A stretch of 24,750 bases of DNA. It comes from Pseudomonadales bacterium (GTDB lineage Bacteria > Pseudomonadota > Gammaproteobacteria > Pseudomonadales > Moraxellaceae). Made by a program: the position numbers and the translations under genes. Position 1 is the stretch's first letter, and every line of letters starts with the position of its first letter. The stretch is taken from assembly GCA_013043915.1 (NCBI GenBank), contig JABEVH010000307.1:1-24750 (forward strand). The letters are read 5' to 3'. Positions 6,632 through 13,996 of this stretch are shown here, piece after piece. Below the pieces are notes generated by a model. That model had not been told where the DNA came from. It did no database searches and saw nothing but the letters and a program-made list of their open reading frames with translations.

Positions 6632-8308
6632 ATGTTGCTGACATTGCAGGGAGTCAGCAAGTATTTTGCTCCACCAGAAAAGGTGCGCCCAGCCTTGCAG
6701 GGTATCGATGTGCATCTTGAGGCCGGAGAGATCATGGCCGTCCTTGGTCCTGATGGTGCCGGTAAAACCACCCTGATGCGTCTTTGTGCTGGCCTCATGA
6801 AGCCTAGTGTAGGAACGCTACAGCGTGATGATCGACTAGGTTATATGCCACAGCGTTTTGGTCTCTATGAAGATCTTTCGGTGCAAGAAAATCTTAATCT
6901 GCATGCTGACTTGCAGGGGCTTTCCGCACAGGAGCGTTCATTGCGTTTCCAGTCACTGTTGCGCTTGACTGCCTTGGGTCCATTTCATCAACGCCGTGCA
7001 GGTGCCTTGTCAGGGGGTATGAAACAAAAACTGGGACTGGCCTGTGCCTTACTTTTGCAACCTAAACTTTTATTGCTGGATGAACCTACCGTCGGTGTAG
7101 ATCCACTGTCGCGGCGTGAACTTTGGGACATTATTCTGGGCATGAAGGAAGCTGGCGTAGGTATCTTGGTGAGTACAGCCTATCTGGATGAAGCTGAACA
7201 TGCTGATCGTCTGTTGCTTTTAAATGAGGGCAGGGTACTGAGTGATCGCTCTCCGCATGAATTTGCGCAAGAGTGTCAAGGTAGGGTTTATGCCGTATAT
7301 AGCCCTTCACGCGGGCGACGTTCCTTGCAGCAGCAGTTGAGCCTTCGTCAAGGCGTTGTGGATGCTGTTCCTACCTCTGATGCGGTTCGCGTCGTCATGC
7401 GTTCGACCGAGGCTATGCCCGTGGGGGATGAGCAGTGGGCGGCGGTGGCTCCCCGTGTCGAAGATAGTTTTATGGCGCGTTTGGGTCAGACAGGTCTGCA
7501 GCCATCGGTGCTTGAACAGGAGCCGGTTCTTTCTCTCGCTCAAGACACCCGGCCTGCGGTCATGGTGAATCAGTTATGCAAGAACTTTGGCGATTTTCAG
7601 GCAGTACGTAACGTGAGTTTTTCATTGTCGCGTGGCGAGATCTTTGGACTGCTGGGTGCCAATGGTGCTGGAAAAACTACCACGTTCAGGATGCTCTGCG
7701 GCCTGTTGCCGCCGAGTTCTGGTGAAATTCGTGTTCGTGGGCAGGACATGACGCAAGCGCAAGCTGATATACGTCGGCAAATGGGTTATGTATCGCAGAA
7801 GTTTGCCCTCTACGATAACTTAAGCTGTGAACAAAACTTGAGGTTTTTTGCCCAGGCTTACGGGCTGCGCGGGCAACATGCCCGAGATCGTATTCAGTGG
7901 GCTGTACAGTCTCTGGATTTGGGCGCTTATGCTAAACAAAATGCCGGATTATTACCCTTGGGGTTTAAACAACGTTTAAGCCTGGGGTGTGCGCTTATGC
8001 ATGAACCGCAAATTCTTTTTCTGGATGAGCCTACCTCAGGTGTCGATCCCCTGGCACGCCGTGAGTTCTGGATGCGCATTAATCAGCTCGCAGGTCAAGG
8101 TGTTACCGTGCTGGTTACGACCCATTTCATGGATGAGGCCGAGTACTGCGATAGACTCTTGCTGATGTCGCAAGGGGAAGTGCTGGCGCAAGGTTCGCCT
8201 TCTGAAGTGCGCGCCCTTGCCGCTACGGGTGATGAAACGCCTTCCATGGATGAGGCCTTTGCGCGGTTGATACACGCGCGTGAAGCTGAATTCAGGAGGT
8301 CTGCATGA
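6632..8308 (+). CDS. ybhF: YbhF-type tandem ABC ATPase
   Basis: This 558-residue protein fuses two nucleotide-binding domains in one chain. The first has Walker A GPDGAGKTT (about residue 38), signature LSGGMKQKLGLACAL and Walker B LLLLDEPTVGVD. The second has Walker A GANGAGKTT (about 344), LPLGFKQRLSLGCAL in place of the signature, and ILFLDEPTSGVD. The LPLGFKQ variant also occurs in E. coli YbhF, so it is a family trait rather than damage. The weakly conserved linker (about 215-310) separates the halves. It powers export through the two permeases YbhS and YbhR. Its stop overlaps the ybhS ATG by 4 bases (ATGA). Confidence 0.95.
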   Translation: MLLTLQGVSKYFAPPEKVRPALQGIDVHLEAGEIMAVLGPDGAGKTTLMRLCAGLMKPSVGTLQRDDRLGYMPQRFGLYEDLSVQENLNLHADLQGLSAQERSLRFQSLLRLTALGPFHQRRAGALSGGMKQKLGLACALLLQPKLLLLDEPTVGVDPLSRRELWDIILGMKEAGVGILVSTAYLDEAEHADRLLLLNEGRVLSDRSPHEFAQECQGRVYAVYSPSRGRRSLQQQLSLRQGVVDAVPTSDAVRVVMRSTEAMPVGDEQWAAVAPRVEDSFMARLGQTGLQPSVLEQEPVLSLAQDTRPAVMVNQLCKNFGDFQAVRNVSFSLSRGEIFGLLGANGAGKTTTFRMLCGLLPPSSGEIRVRGQDMTQAQADIRRQMGYVSQKFALYDNLSCEQNLRFFAQAYGLRGQHARDRIQWAVQSLDLGAYAKQNAGLLPLGFKQRLSLGCALMHEPQILFLDEPTSGVDPLARREFWMRINQLAGQGVTVLVTTHFMDEAEYCDRLLLMSQGEVLAQGSPSEVRALAATGDETPSMDEAFARLIHAREAEFRRSA

Positions 8309-9420
8309 AGTTGCTCAGGTTGAGGGGGTTGCTGATCAAGGAGGCTTTACAAGTCATTCGTGATCCTTCAGCCATAGGTATAGCCTTTGTCATGCCACTG
8401 GTCTTGTTGTTGCTTTTTGGGTATGGGGTATCCCTCGATGCCTATCATGTCCGTATGGCTGTGGTGGATGAGCATCCCAGTCATGTTAGCCAGGCCTTGG
8501 TGGCCGGGCTGGAGCAATCACCTTATTTTTTACCCATAGCTTATCGCACTCAACAGGAAGCCAGTCAGGGGTTGCTAGAACATAGGGTTGAGGCGGTCTT
8601 GGTACTTCGGGATGATTTTAGCCGGCAGTGGCAAGCAAGCTGGCATCCCACCATGGATTTGACGGTCAATGGCGTCGATGCCAATACCGCGCGTTTGATT
8701 GAAGGTTATCTGAACGGCATTTGGCAAACATGGTTGAATCAGGAACAACGGTGGTCAGGTCATAAACAGGTGCAACCTGTCGAGTTACAGACTCACATCT
8801 GGTTTAATCCGGCGATGCGTAGTCGCAATTATCTGGTGCCTGGCCTGGTCGCGATTATCATGACGCTTATTGGGGCCTTGCTCACCGCTTTGGTGGTTGC
8901 CCGTGAATGGGAACGTGGCACTATGGAGTCTTTAATGGCGACTCCTGTGACTATGGGGGAGATCTTGCTCGGCAAACTATTGCCCTATTTTGTGCTGGGT
9001 ATGGGGGGCATGGTGCTGTCCGTGAGTATGGCGCGCTGGTTGTTTGAAGTTCCTCTGGTAGGAAGTATCTTGCAGCTGGTGATCTCATCGACCTTGTTCA
9101 TGTTGGTCGCACTGAGCATGGGGCTATTAATCAGCAGTGTGGCGCGCAATCAATTCGTGGCAGCTCAGGTCGCCGTGATTGTGACTTATTTACCGGCTTT
9201 TATCCTGTCAGGTTTTATCTTTGATATTCGGTCCATGCCCGCCCTGGTACGCCTGCTGACTCATCTGGTCGCTGCGCGCTATTTTGTCACAATTTTACAA
9301 AGCCTGTTTTTGGCAGGAGATATCCCCAGGGTACTGTGGGTCAATGATGCAGCGTTGTTGCTCATGGCCGCGGTGTTGCTCGGATTGATTGGGTTGAAAA
9401 ACCCCAAAACCCTGGACTAG
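8305..9420 (+). CDS. ybhS: ABC-2 type permease YbhS
   Basis: This 371-residue inner-membrane permease has an N-terminal helix (ALQVIRDPSAIGIAFVMPLV), a periplasmic domain of about 130 residues, and five C-terminal membrane segments. The motifs FGYGVSLDAYHVRMAVVDE, TSLVVAREWERGTMES-like LVVAREWERGTMESLMATPV and ARYFVTILQSLFLAGDIP are characteristic of YbhS. GGAGG stands 6 bases before its ATG, which overlaps the ybhF stop. It is expected to form a heterodimer with YbhR, energised by YbhF and coupled to YbhG. Confidence 0.93.
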   Translation: MKLLRLRGLLIKEALQVIRDPSAIGIAFVMPLVLLLLFGYGVSLDAYHVRMAVVDEHPSHVSQALVAGLEQSPYFLPIAYRTQQEASQGLLEHRVEAVLVLRDDFSRQWQASWHPTMDLTVNGVDANTARLIEGYLNGIWQTWLNQEQRWSGHKQVQPVELQTHIWFNPAMRSRNYLVPGLVAIIMTLIGALLTALVVAREWERGTMESLMATPVTMGEILLGKLLPYFVLGMGGMVLSVSMARWLFEVPLVGSILQLVISSTLFMLVALSMGLLISSVARNQFVAAQVAVIVTYLPAFILSGFIFDIRSMPALVRLLTHLVAARYFVTILQSLFLAGDIPRVLWVNDAALLLMAAVLLGLIGLKNPKTLD

Positions 9421-9425
9421 CCATC

Positions 9426-10535
9426 ATGTTCCAACGCCTATGGGCTCTTGCCATTAAAGAACTGTTGACCCTGCTACGTGACCCTCGCAGCCGTTTTATC
9501 ATCATAGGCCCACCGCTGATTCAACTGCTGGTTTTTGGATTTGCAGCCACCTTTGATATCCGTCATATCGCCATGGTGGTCGTCGATGAAGACCACAGTC
9601 CTGCCAGCCGACAGTTGATAGCACGTTTTGTCGGTGATCCCTGGTTTGATAGGGTAGCTACGCTGCAGTCGCCACAACAAGCGCGAGCGTGGGTGGATGA
9701 AGGCAAAGCCATGATGATCCTGCGAGTGGCGCCTCAGTTTGAGGCGCGTCTGCTAGGGCCCGGTAATGCTCCGGTAGAGATCATTGTTGATGGTCGAAAT
9801 TCCAATACGGCTGCCTTGGTGATGAATGATGCCGGTTTCATTATTCAGGATTTTAACCAAGCCTGGCTGACTACACATGGCCACACCGATTTTCCAGCAA
9901 AACTGCTGGTCAGGGCTTGGTACAACCCCAATCTGGAATCACGCTGGTTCATATTGCCAGGTATTGTCGCTGTGCTGACTCTGGTCATTACCTTGCTCAT
10001 CACCGGATTGTCGGTCGCTCGTGAGCGTGAAATGGGAACCTTTGATCAGTTGTTAATGACACCGCTGCAGCCTTTTGAAATTCTGGCAGGCAAGGCCTTA
10101 CCTGCTTTACTGATTGGAACGCTGGAGGCTTTGTTTATCAGTGCAGTGGCTATTGTGGGGTTTCATATCCCATTTACGGGGAGTCTTTGGGCATTGCTGG
10201 TAGGTTTGCTGCTCTACATGCTGGCTGGAACCGGCATAGGCCTGATGATTTCATCACTGGCACAAACCCAGCAACAAGGTTTGCTCGGTATGTTCATGTT
10301 TATGGTGCCCGCCATCATACTCTCCGGGTTTGCAACGCCGCTGGCCAATATGCCGCTATGGATTCAGGATCTAACCCTGATAAATCCGCTACGCTATTTT
10401 CTGGTCATAGTTCGGGCTGTTTTTTTGGAGGGGTACACGGTACATGACCTGATAAGCCAGTACTTGGGGCTGGCATTGATAGCTATTGTTACCATGTTCC
10501 TTGCCATGCATTTGTTCAAGCAGAGTACGGCATGA
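9426..10535 (+). CDS. ybhR: ABC-2 type permease YbhR
   Basis: This is the second permease subunit, 369 residues, with the same plan as YbhS: one N-terminal helix after KELLTLLRDPRSRF, a large periplasmic domain, then a membrane block starting near residue 178. LSVAREREMGTFDQLLMTPL and NPLRYFLVIVRAVFLEG are typical of the YbhR branch. It begins 5 bases after the ybhS stop without a clear ribosome binding site, so coupled translation is likely. It ends the operon; no convincing intrinsic terminator is seen in the next 150 bases. Confidence 0.93.
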   Translation: MFQRLWALAIKELLTLLRDPRSRFIIIGPPLIQLLVFGFAATFDIRHIAMVVVDEDHSPASRQLIARFVGDPWFDRVATLQSPQQARAWVDEGKAMMILRVAPQFEARLLGPGNAPVEIIVDGRNSNTAALVMNDAGFIIQDFNQAWLTTHGHTDFPAKLLVRAWYNPNLESRWFILPGIVAVLTLVITLLITGLSVAREREMGTFDQLLMTPLQPFEILAGKALPALLIGTLEALFISAVAIVGFHIPFTGSLWALLVGLLLYMLAGTGIGLMISSLAQTQQQGLLGMFMFMVPAIILSGFATPLANMPLWIQDLTLINPLRYFLVIVRAVFLEGYTVHDLISQYLGLALIAIVTMFLAMHLFKQSTA

Positions 10536-10575
10536 GGAGTTTAGTATTGCGTCGGTAGAACCTAGAACCAAGCTG

Positions 10576-10603
10576 TAAATCTTGTTCTGTATTTGACCGA
10601 ATT
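10576..10603 (+). promoter_or_regulatory. Weak candidate sigma-28 (FliA) promoter of the chemotaxis operon
   Basis: TAAATCTT followed at flagellar-type spacing by ACCGAATT resembles TAAAGTTT-N11-GCCGATAA in the TAAA and CCGA cores but not fully. It lies about 90 bases before the first gene. The fit is partial and the call is tentative. Confidence 0.25.
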
Positions 10604-10617
10604 TACGGTTGTCAAAT
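10591..10617. promoter_or_regulatory. Dyad ATTTGAC-N13-GTCAAAT upstream of the chemotaxis operon
   Basis: A perfect 7-base inverted repeat with a 13-base spacer sits between ybhR and the chemotaxis operon. It could bind a dimeric regulator across roughly two helical turns. No T tract follows it, so termination is unlikely. Confidence 0.45.
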
Positions 10618-10690
10618 CATCGATTCATCATGGTAATCCTGCAAATGTCATCTAAACTTTCGTCATGATCATTGAAGGATCAACCAATTC

Positions 10691-11002
10691 ATGCCCATGC
10701 AGGAAGTAACGTGGTCGGGAATTCTAGATATACGTTCTGTGGGTGGTTTGCGCGCGGAATTAGACCATATCTTAGTTCAGGGTATGGATGTACTGATCGA
10801 TTTTTCTGCCGTTGAGCGTGTAGATACGGCGGTGTCGCAACTTTTGTTTTCATTTAAGCAAACGATCAACATGCAATCCCATCAGTTGATAATTCGATCT
10901 GTGCCGGAGCATGTTCGTGAAGGGTGGATGTTGCTGGGGCTGGTTCACTTGATTGAGAGCGAACCACCGTCCAGTTTTGTTGAGTTGGATAAGGTTATAT
11001 AG
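10691..11002 (+). CDS. STAS-domain protein lacking the phosphorylatable serine
   Basis: This 103-residue single STAS domain (sulfate transporter/anti-sigma antagonist fold) is the first gene of the chemotaxis operon. The beta-strand VLIDFSAVERVDTAVSQLL corresponds to the usual phosphosite loop. The residue two positions after the Asp is Ala47, where classical antagonists such as SpoIIAA carry Ser. It is therefore unlikely to be switched by kinase phosphorylation and may be a structural or binding partner. AAGGA lies 11 bases before the ATG. STAS genes of this kind often open cheYAW operons; their job is poorly defined. Confidence 0.8.
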   Translation: MPMQEVTWSGILDIRSVGGLRAELDHILVQGMDVLIDFSAVERVDTAVSQLLFSFKQTINMQSHQLIIRSVPEHVREGWMLLGLVHLIESEPPSSFVELDKVI

Positions 11003-11011
11003 GGGGGGGGG
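11002..11011 (+). repeat. Run of ten G between the STAS gene and cheY
   Basis: Ten consecutive G start with the last base of the STAS stop codon and end 6 bases before the cheY ATG. The run occupies the ribosome-binding region of cheY, so length changes would alter the distance to the start without affecting either reading frame. Confidence 0.9.
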
Positions 11012-11017
11012 TAAGGT

Positions 11018-11380
11018 ATGGCGACTATATTGGCCGTTGATGATTCAGCATCCATGCGTCAAATGGTGGCGTTCACGCTCAAGATGGCGGGGCATCAGGT
11101 GACCGAGGCCGTTGATGGCATGAATGCACTTGAAATAGCACAGCGCCAGCGATTTGATCTGGTGATTTCCGATGTCAACATGCCAAAAATGGATGGTATC
11201 AGCCTAATTAAAAAATTACGCACTCTGGATAATTTCCGGTTAGTGCCCATGCTGATGCTGACCACAGAATCTTCAGCAGACAAAAAAGCAGAAGGTAAGG
11301 CGGCGGGTGCTACCGGCTGGATCGTCAAGCCATTCAGTCCTGATCAGCTTCTGCAAACTGTCAAAAAAGTGCTGGGCTAA
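11018..11380 (+). CDS. cheY: Chemotaxis response regulator CheY
   Basis: This is a 120-residue stand-alone receiver that, when phosphorylated by CheA, would bind the flagellar switch. Acid pocket Asp8-Asp9, phosphoacceptor Asp52 (VISDVNMPKMDG), Thr82 (LMLTTES) and Lys104 (WIVKPF) are all present. There is no output domain. It lies between the STAS gene and cheA, 4 bases ahead of the latter. The DDSASMRQMVAFTL start resembles the CheY subgroup common in cheYAW operons. No cheZ is present in the window, so its dephosphorylation route is unknown. Confidence 0.93.
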   Translation: MATILAVDDSASMRQMVAFTLKMAGHQVTEAVDGMNALEIAQRQRFDLVISDVNMPKMDGISLIKKLRTLDNFRLVPMLMLTTESSADKKAEGKAAGATGWIVKPFSPDQLLQTVKKVLG

Positions 11381-11384
11381 AACC

Positions 11385-13439
11385 ATGTCGGTGGATCTCA
11401 GCCAATTTCTCGGTGTTTTCTACGAAGAAAGTGAAGAGGGTCTGGCACTGGTAGAATCCACACTTCTGGAGATTGATCTGAGTTCTCCTGATGCTGAGGC
11501 CATTAATGCTATTTTTAGGGCCATGCATTCTCTGAAGGGGGGCAGTGGTACCTTTGGTCTGAAAGAAATCACCGATCTGACGCATGGCGAAGAAACCCTG
11601 CTTGATGAGATTCGCTCAGGGCATCGCCCGTTAACGACGGAACTGGTCAATCATTTGCTGCAGGCTGTAGATGTTTTGCGTACCTTGCTGGCCAGCAAAC
11701 GAGAAGGTCAGCCCCTGGATATGCAGGATGCTGATCGATTGCGCCAGGAATGTGAAAATATTCTGCATGAGCGTTCTACACAGGCAGTCGGGACCGATCA
11801 GGCCGTAGAGCCGGTGCATGGCGATAGCCTCATCTGGGAAATAAAGTTTCATCCTCAGCTCCAGGTCTTGCAGACAGGTAATGATGTTTTAAGAATCTTC
11901 CGTGATCTTCGCGAGCGCGTGCTTACTTGGGAAGTTCATGTGGATACTGGACGTTTACCTGAATGGACATCATTGGATTCAGAGCTTAATTATCTGGCCT
12001 GGACGTTACGCGTTTCAGGGGTAGGTCTGAATGCTTCTATCCTGGCAGAGCCGTTTGAATGGATAGTTGATGATTGTGAACTCAGCATCGTTTCCTTGCC
12101 GAGGGAGCAGGAAGTTATCCGTCATCAAGCTGCTGAGCATGAGCCCGTACATGCTATAGAGGCGGAAGTCGTCAATCGGATAGAACGGCCGCGAGATAAG
12201 GAATCAGCCTCCATTCGTGTGGGACTGGACAAGATTGATGCCTTGGTCAATCTTGTCGGTGAGTTGGTGATTACCCAATCCATGCTTAATCAGATCGGTG
12301 AGCATTTTGATATGCGTCGTATTGATCGCTTGCTCGATGGCTTGGCTCAGATGGCCCAGCATACCCGCATGTTGCAGGAAAATGTCATGCGGATACGCAT
12401 GCTTCCCATCAGTTTTGCCTTCTCAAGGTTTCCCCGGTTGGTGCGAGATACGGCATCGCAACTGGGTAAATCCATACGTCTGGTCATGCACGGTGAAAAT
12501 ACCGAGCTGGACAAGACCGTGCTGGAAAAGATCGGCGATCCCTTGACGCATCTGGTGCGCAATGCCATGGACCATGGCCTGGAACCTCCGGAAGAACGAA
12601 CCCATGCGGGTAAATCAGCGACAGGTACCTTGACGTTGGATGCCTATCATCAGAGCGGTCATATCATCATTGAAGTGCGCGATGACGGCCGAGGCTTAAA
12701 CGTTGACAGAATACGAGCCAAGGCCGTGGAAAAAGGACTGATTGCTGCTGATGCCGTATTGTCTGAGCGAGAAATCCATGACCTTATTTTTGCTCCGGGG
12801 TTCTCAACGGCTGACAAGGTCTCGGACTTGTCTGGTCGTGGGGTAGGCATGGATGTGGTTCGCAGCAACGTGCTAGCTCTCAAGGGCTCCGTTCACGTCA
12901 GTACACGGGCAGGACAAGGTTCTACTTTTACAATAAGGCTGCCACTGACCCTGGCTATACTTGAGGGGCAGTTGGTGCAACTGGCCGATCAGGTCTTTGT
13001 CTTGCCCATGGTTTCTATGTTGGAGTCGATTTCTCTGGACGAGACAGCCATAGGGCATGTGGCAGGAGGAACCTCGGTTTATGCGCTTCGCGGTGACTAT
13101 ATCCCGGTGGTCAGGCTGGAAGACATTTTTCGAATTAATCGCAAGGGTTCAAAAGAGGTTCCTAAGGATTCTATTCTGGTGATTGTCGAATCGGGACAGG
13201 AACGTGTTGCTTTGCTCGTTGATGCCTTGCTGGAACAACAGCAGGTTGTTATTAAATCGTTAGAAACCCATTACCAGCATGTGCCCGGTATATCTGGAGC
13301 AACCATTTTAGGTGATGGGAGGGTGTCCCTGATTATTGATGTTTCTGCCGTCGTGGGTATGGCAGGTAATCTGGCAGCGCATCAACAGCGAGTAAAATCT
13401 TTAGCGCATGCTGGCGAGGAGTTACCAACACATGGCTGA
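11385..13439 (+). CDS. cheA: Chemotaxis histidine kinase CheA
   Basis: This 684-residue cytoplasmic kinase of the chemoreceptor array has five regions. P1 Hpt domain: phosphorylated His48 in AIFRAMHSLKGGSGTFG. A middle domain (about 150-260, from WEIKFHPQLQVLQTGNDVLR to EWIVDDCEL) stands in the place of P2. P3 dimerisation: KIDALVNLVGELVITQSML. P4 ATPase: N box HLVRNAMDHGLE, G1 DDGRGL, G2 region GFSTADKVSDLSGRGVGMDV. P5: CheW-like, from about 555. The start at ATG 11385 yields the standard MSVDLSQFLGVFYEESEEGL; an upstream in-frame ATG (11307) lies inside cheY. The stop overlaps the cheW start by 8 bases. Confidence 0.95.
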   Translation: MSVDLSQFLGVFYEESEEGLALVESTLLEIDLSSPDAEAINAIFRAMHSLKGGSGTFGLKEITDLTHGEETLLDEIRSGHRPLTTELVNHLLQAVDVLRTLLASKREGQPLDMQDADRLRQECENILHERSTQAVGTDQAVEPVHGDSLIWEIKFHPQLQVLQTGNDVLRIFRDLRERVLTWEVHVDTGRLPEWTSLDSELNYLAWTLRVSGVGLNASILAEPFEWIVDDCELSIVSLPREQEVIRHQAAEHEPVHAIEAEVVNRIERPRDKESASIRVGLDKIDALVNLVGELVITQSMLNQIGEHFDMRRIDRLLDGLAQMAQHTRMLQENVMRIRMLPISFAFSRFPRLVRDTASQLGKSIRLVMHGENTELDKTVLEKIGDPLTHLVRNAMDHGLEPPEERTHAGKSATGTLTLDAYHQSGHIIIEVRDDGRGLNVDRIRAKAVEKGLIAADAVLSEREIHDLIFAPGFSTADKVSDLSGRGVGMDVVRSNVLALKGSVHVSTRAGQGSTFTIRLPLTLAILEGQLVQLADQVFVLPMVSMLESISLDETAIGHVAGGTSVYALRGDYIPVVRLEDIFRINRKGSKEVPKDSILVIVESGQERVALLVDALLEQQQVVIKSLETHYQHVPGISGATILGDGRVSLIIDVSAVVGMAGNLAAHQQRVKSLAHAGEELPTHG

Positions 13440-13974
13440 TGAGAATGCCGGCGATTCTGTCGCCCAGATCCAACAATATCTCACCTTTATGATGGCTACC
13501 GAAGAATACGGCGTGGATATTCTCAGTGTGCAGGAAATACGTGGCTGGGATCACCCTACCCTGATTCCCAATGCCCCTGAGCATGTACGCGGGGTGATCA
13601 ATCTTCGCGGTATTATCGTGCCCATTATCGATTTGCGCTTGCGTTTTGGTTTGCCTGCTTTGGAAATCTCTCCGGTGACCGTCGTCATTGTATTACGTGT
13701 GCAGGCCGAGCAGGGTGAACGCATCATGGGTATCGTGGTCGATGCGGTCTCGGATGTCTATGACGTGCGCCCGGAACAGTTGCGTCCGGCTCCTGATCTT
13801 GGGCATAACGTGGATGTGGGTTATATCCGTGGCCTGATCAGTGTGCAGGAACGTATGGTGGTTTTGCTGGATGTCGATACGCTGCTTAATAGTGACAAGG
13901 CTTTTGTTATTGCCGGCACGGACTTATCTGTACTGCATGCAAAAACTGCCGAAAGTCAGGATGTAACTTTATAA
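13432..13974 (+). CDS. cheW: Chemotaxis coupling protein CheW
   Basis: This 180-residue SH3-like adaptor links CheA to receptors. Typical CheW blocks are YLTFMMATEEYGVDILSVQEI, RGVINLRGIIVPIIDLRLRF, GIVVDAVSDVYDV and a C-terminal IRGLISVQERMVVLLDVDTLL. GAGGAG at 13416-13421 precedes ATG 13432; an in-frame ATG 8 codons earlier (13408) is less likely. It overlaps cheA by 8 bases and is followed after 22 bases by the receptor gene. Confidence 0.95.
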   Translation: MADENAGDSVAQIQQYLTFMMATEEYGVDILSVQEIRGWDHPTLIPNAPEHVRGVINLRGIIVPIIDLRLRFGLPALEISPVTVVIVLRVQAEQGERIMGIVVDAVSDVYDVRPEQLRPAPDLGHNVDVGYIRGLISVQERMVVLLDVDTLLNSDKAFVIAGTDLSVLHAKTAESQDVTL

Positions 13975-13996
13975 ATGAACCTGCAGGAAGGTTGTC

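Noticed and set aside
7980..8010. Damaged ABC signature in the second half of YbhF (LPLGFKQ instead of LSGG)
   Set aside because: The same variant is present in E. coli YbhF, so it is a family feature and not a lesion.
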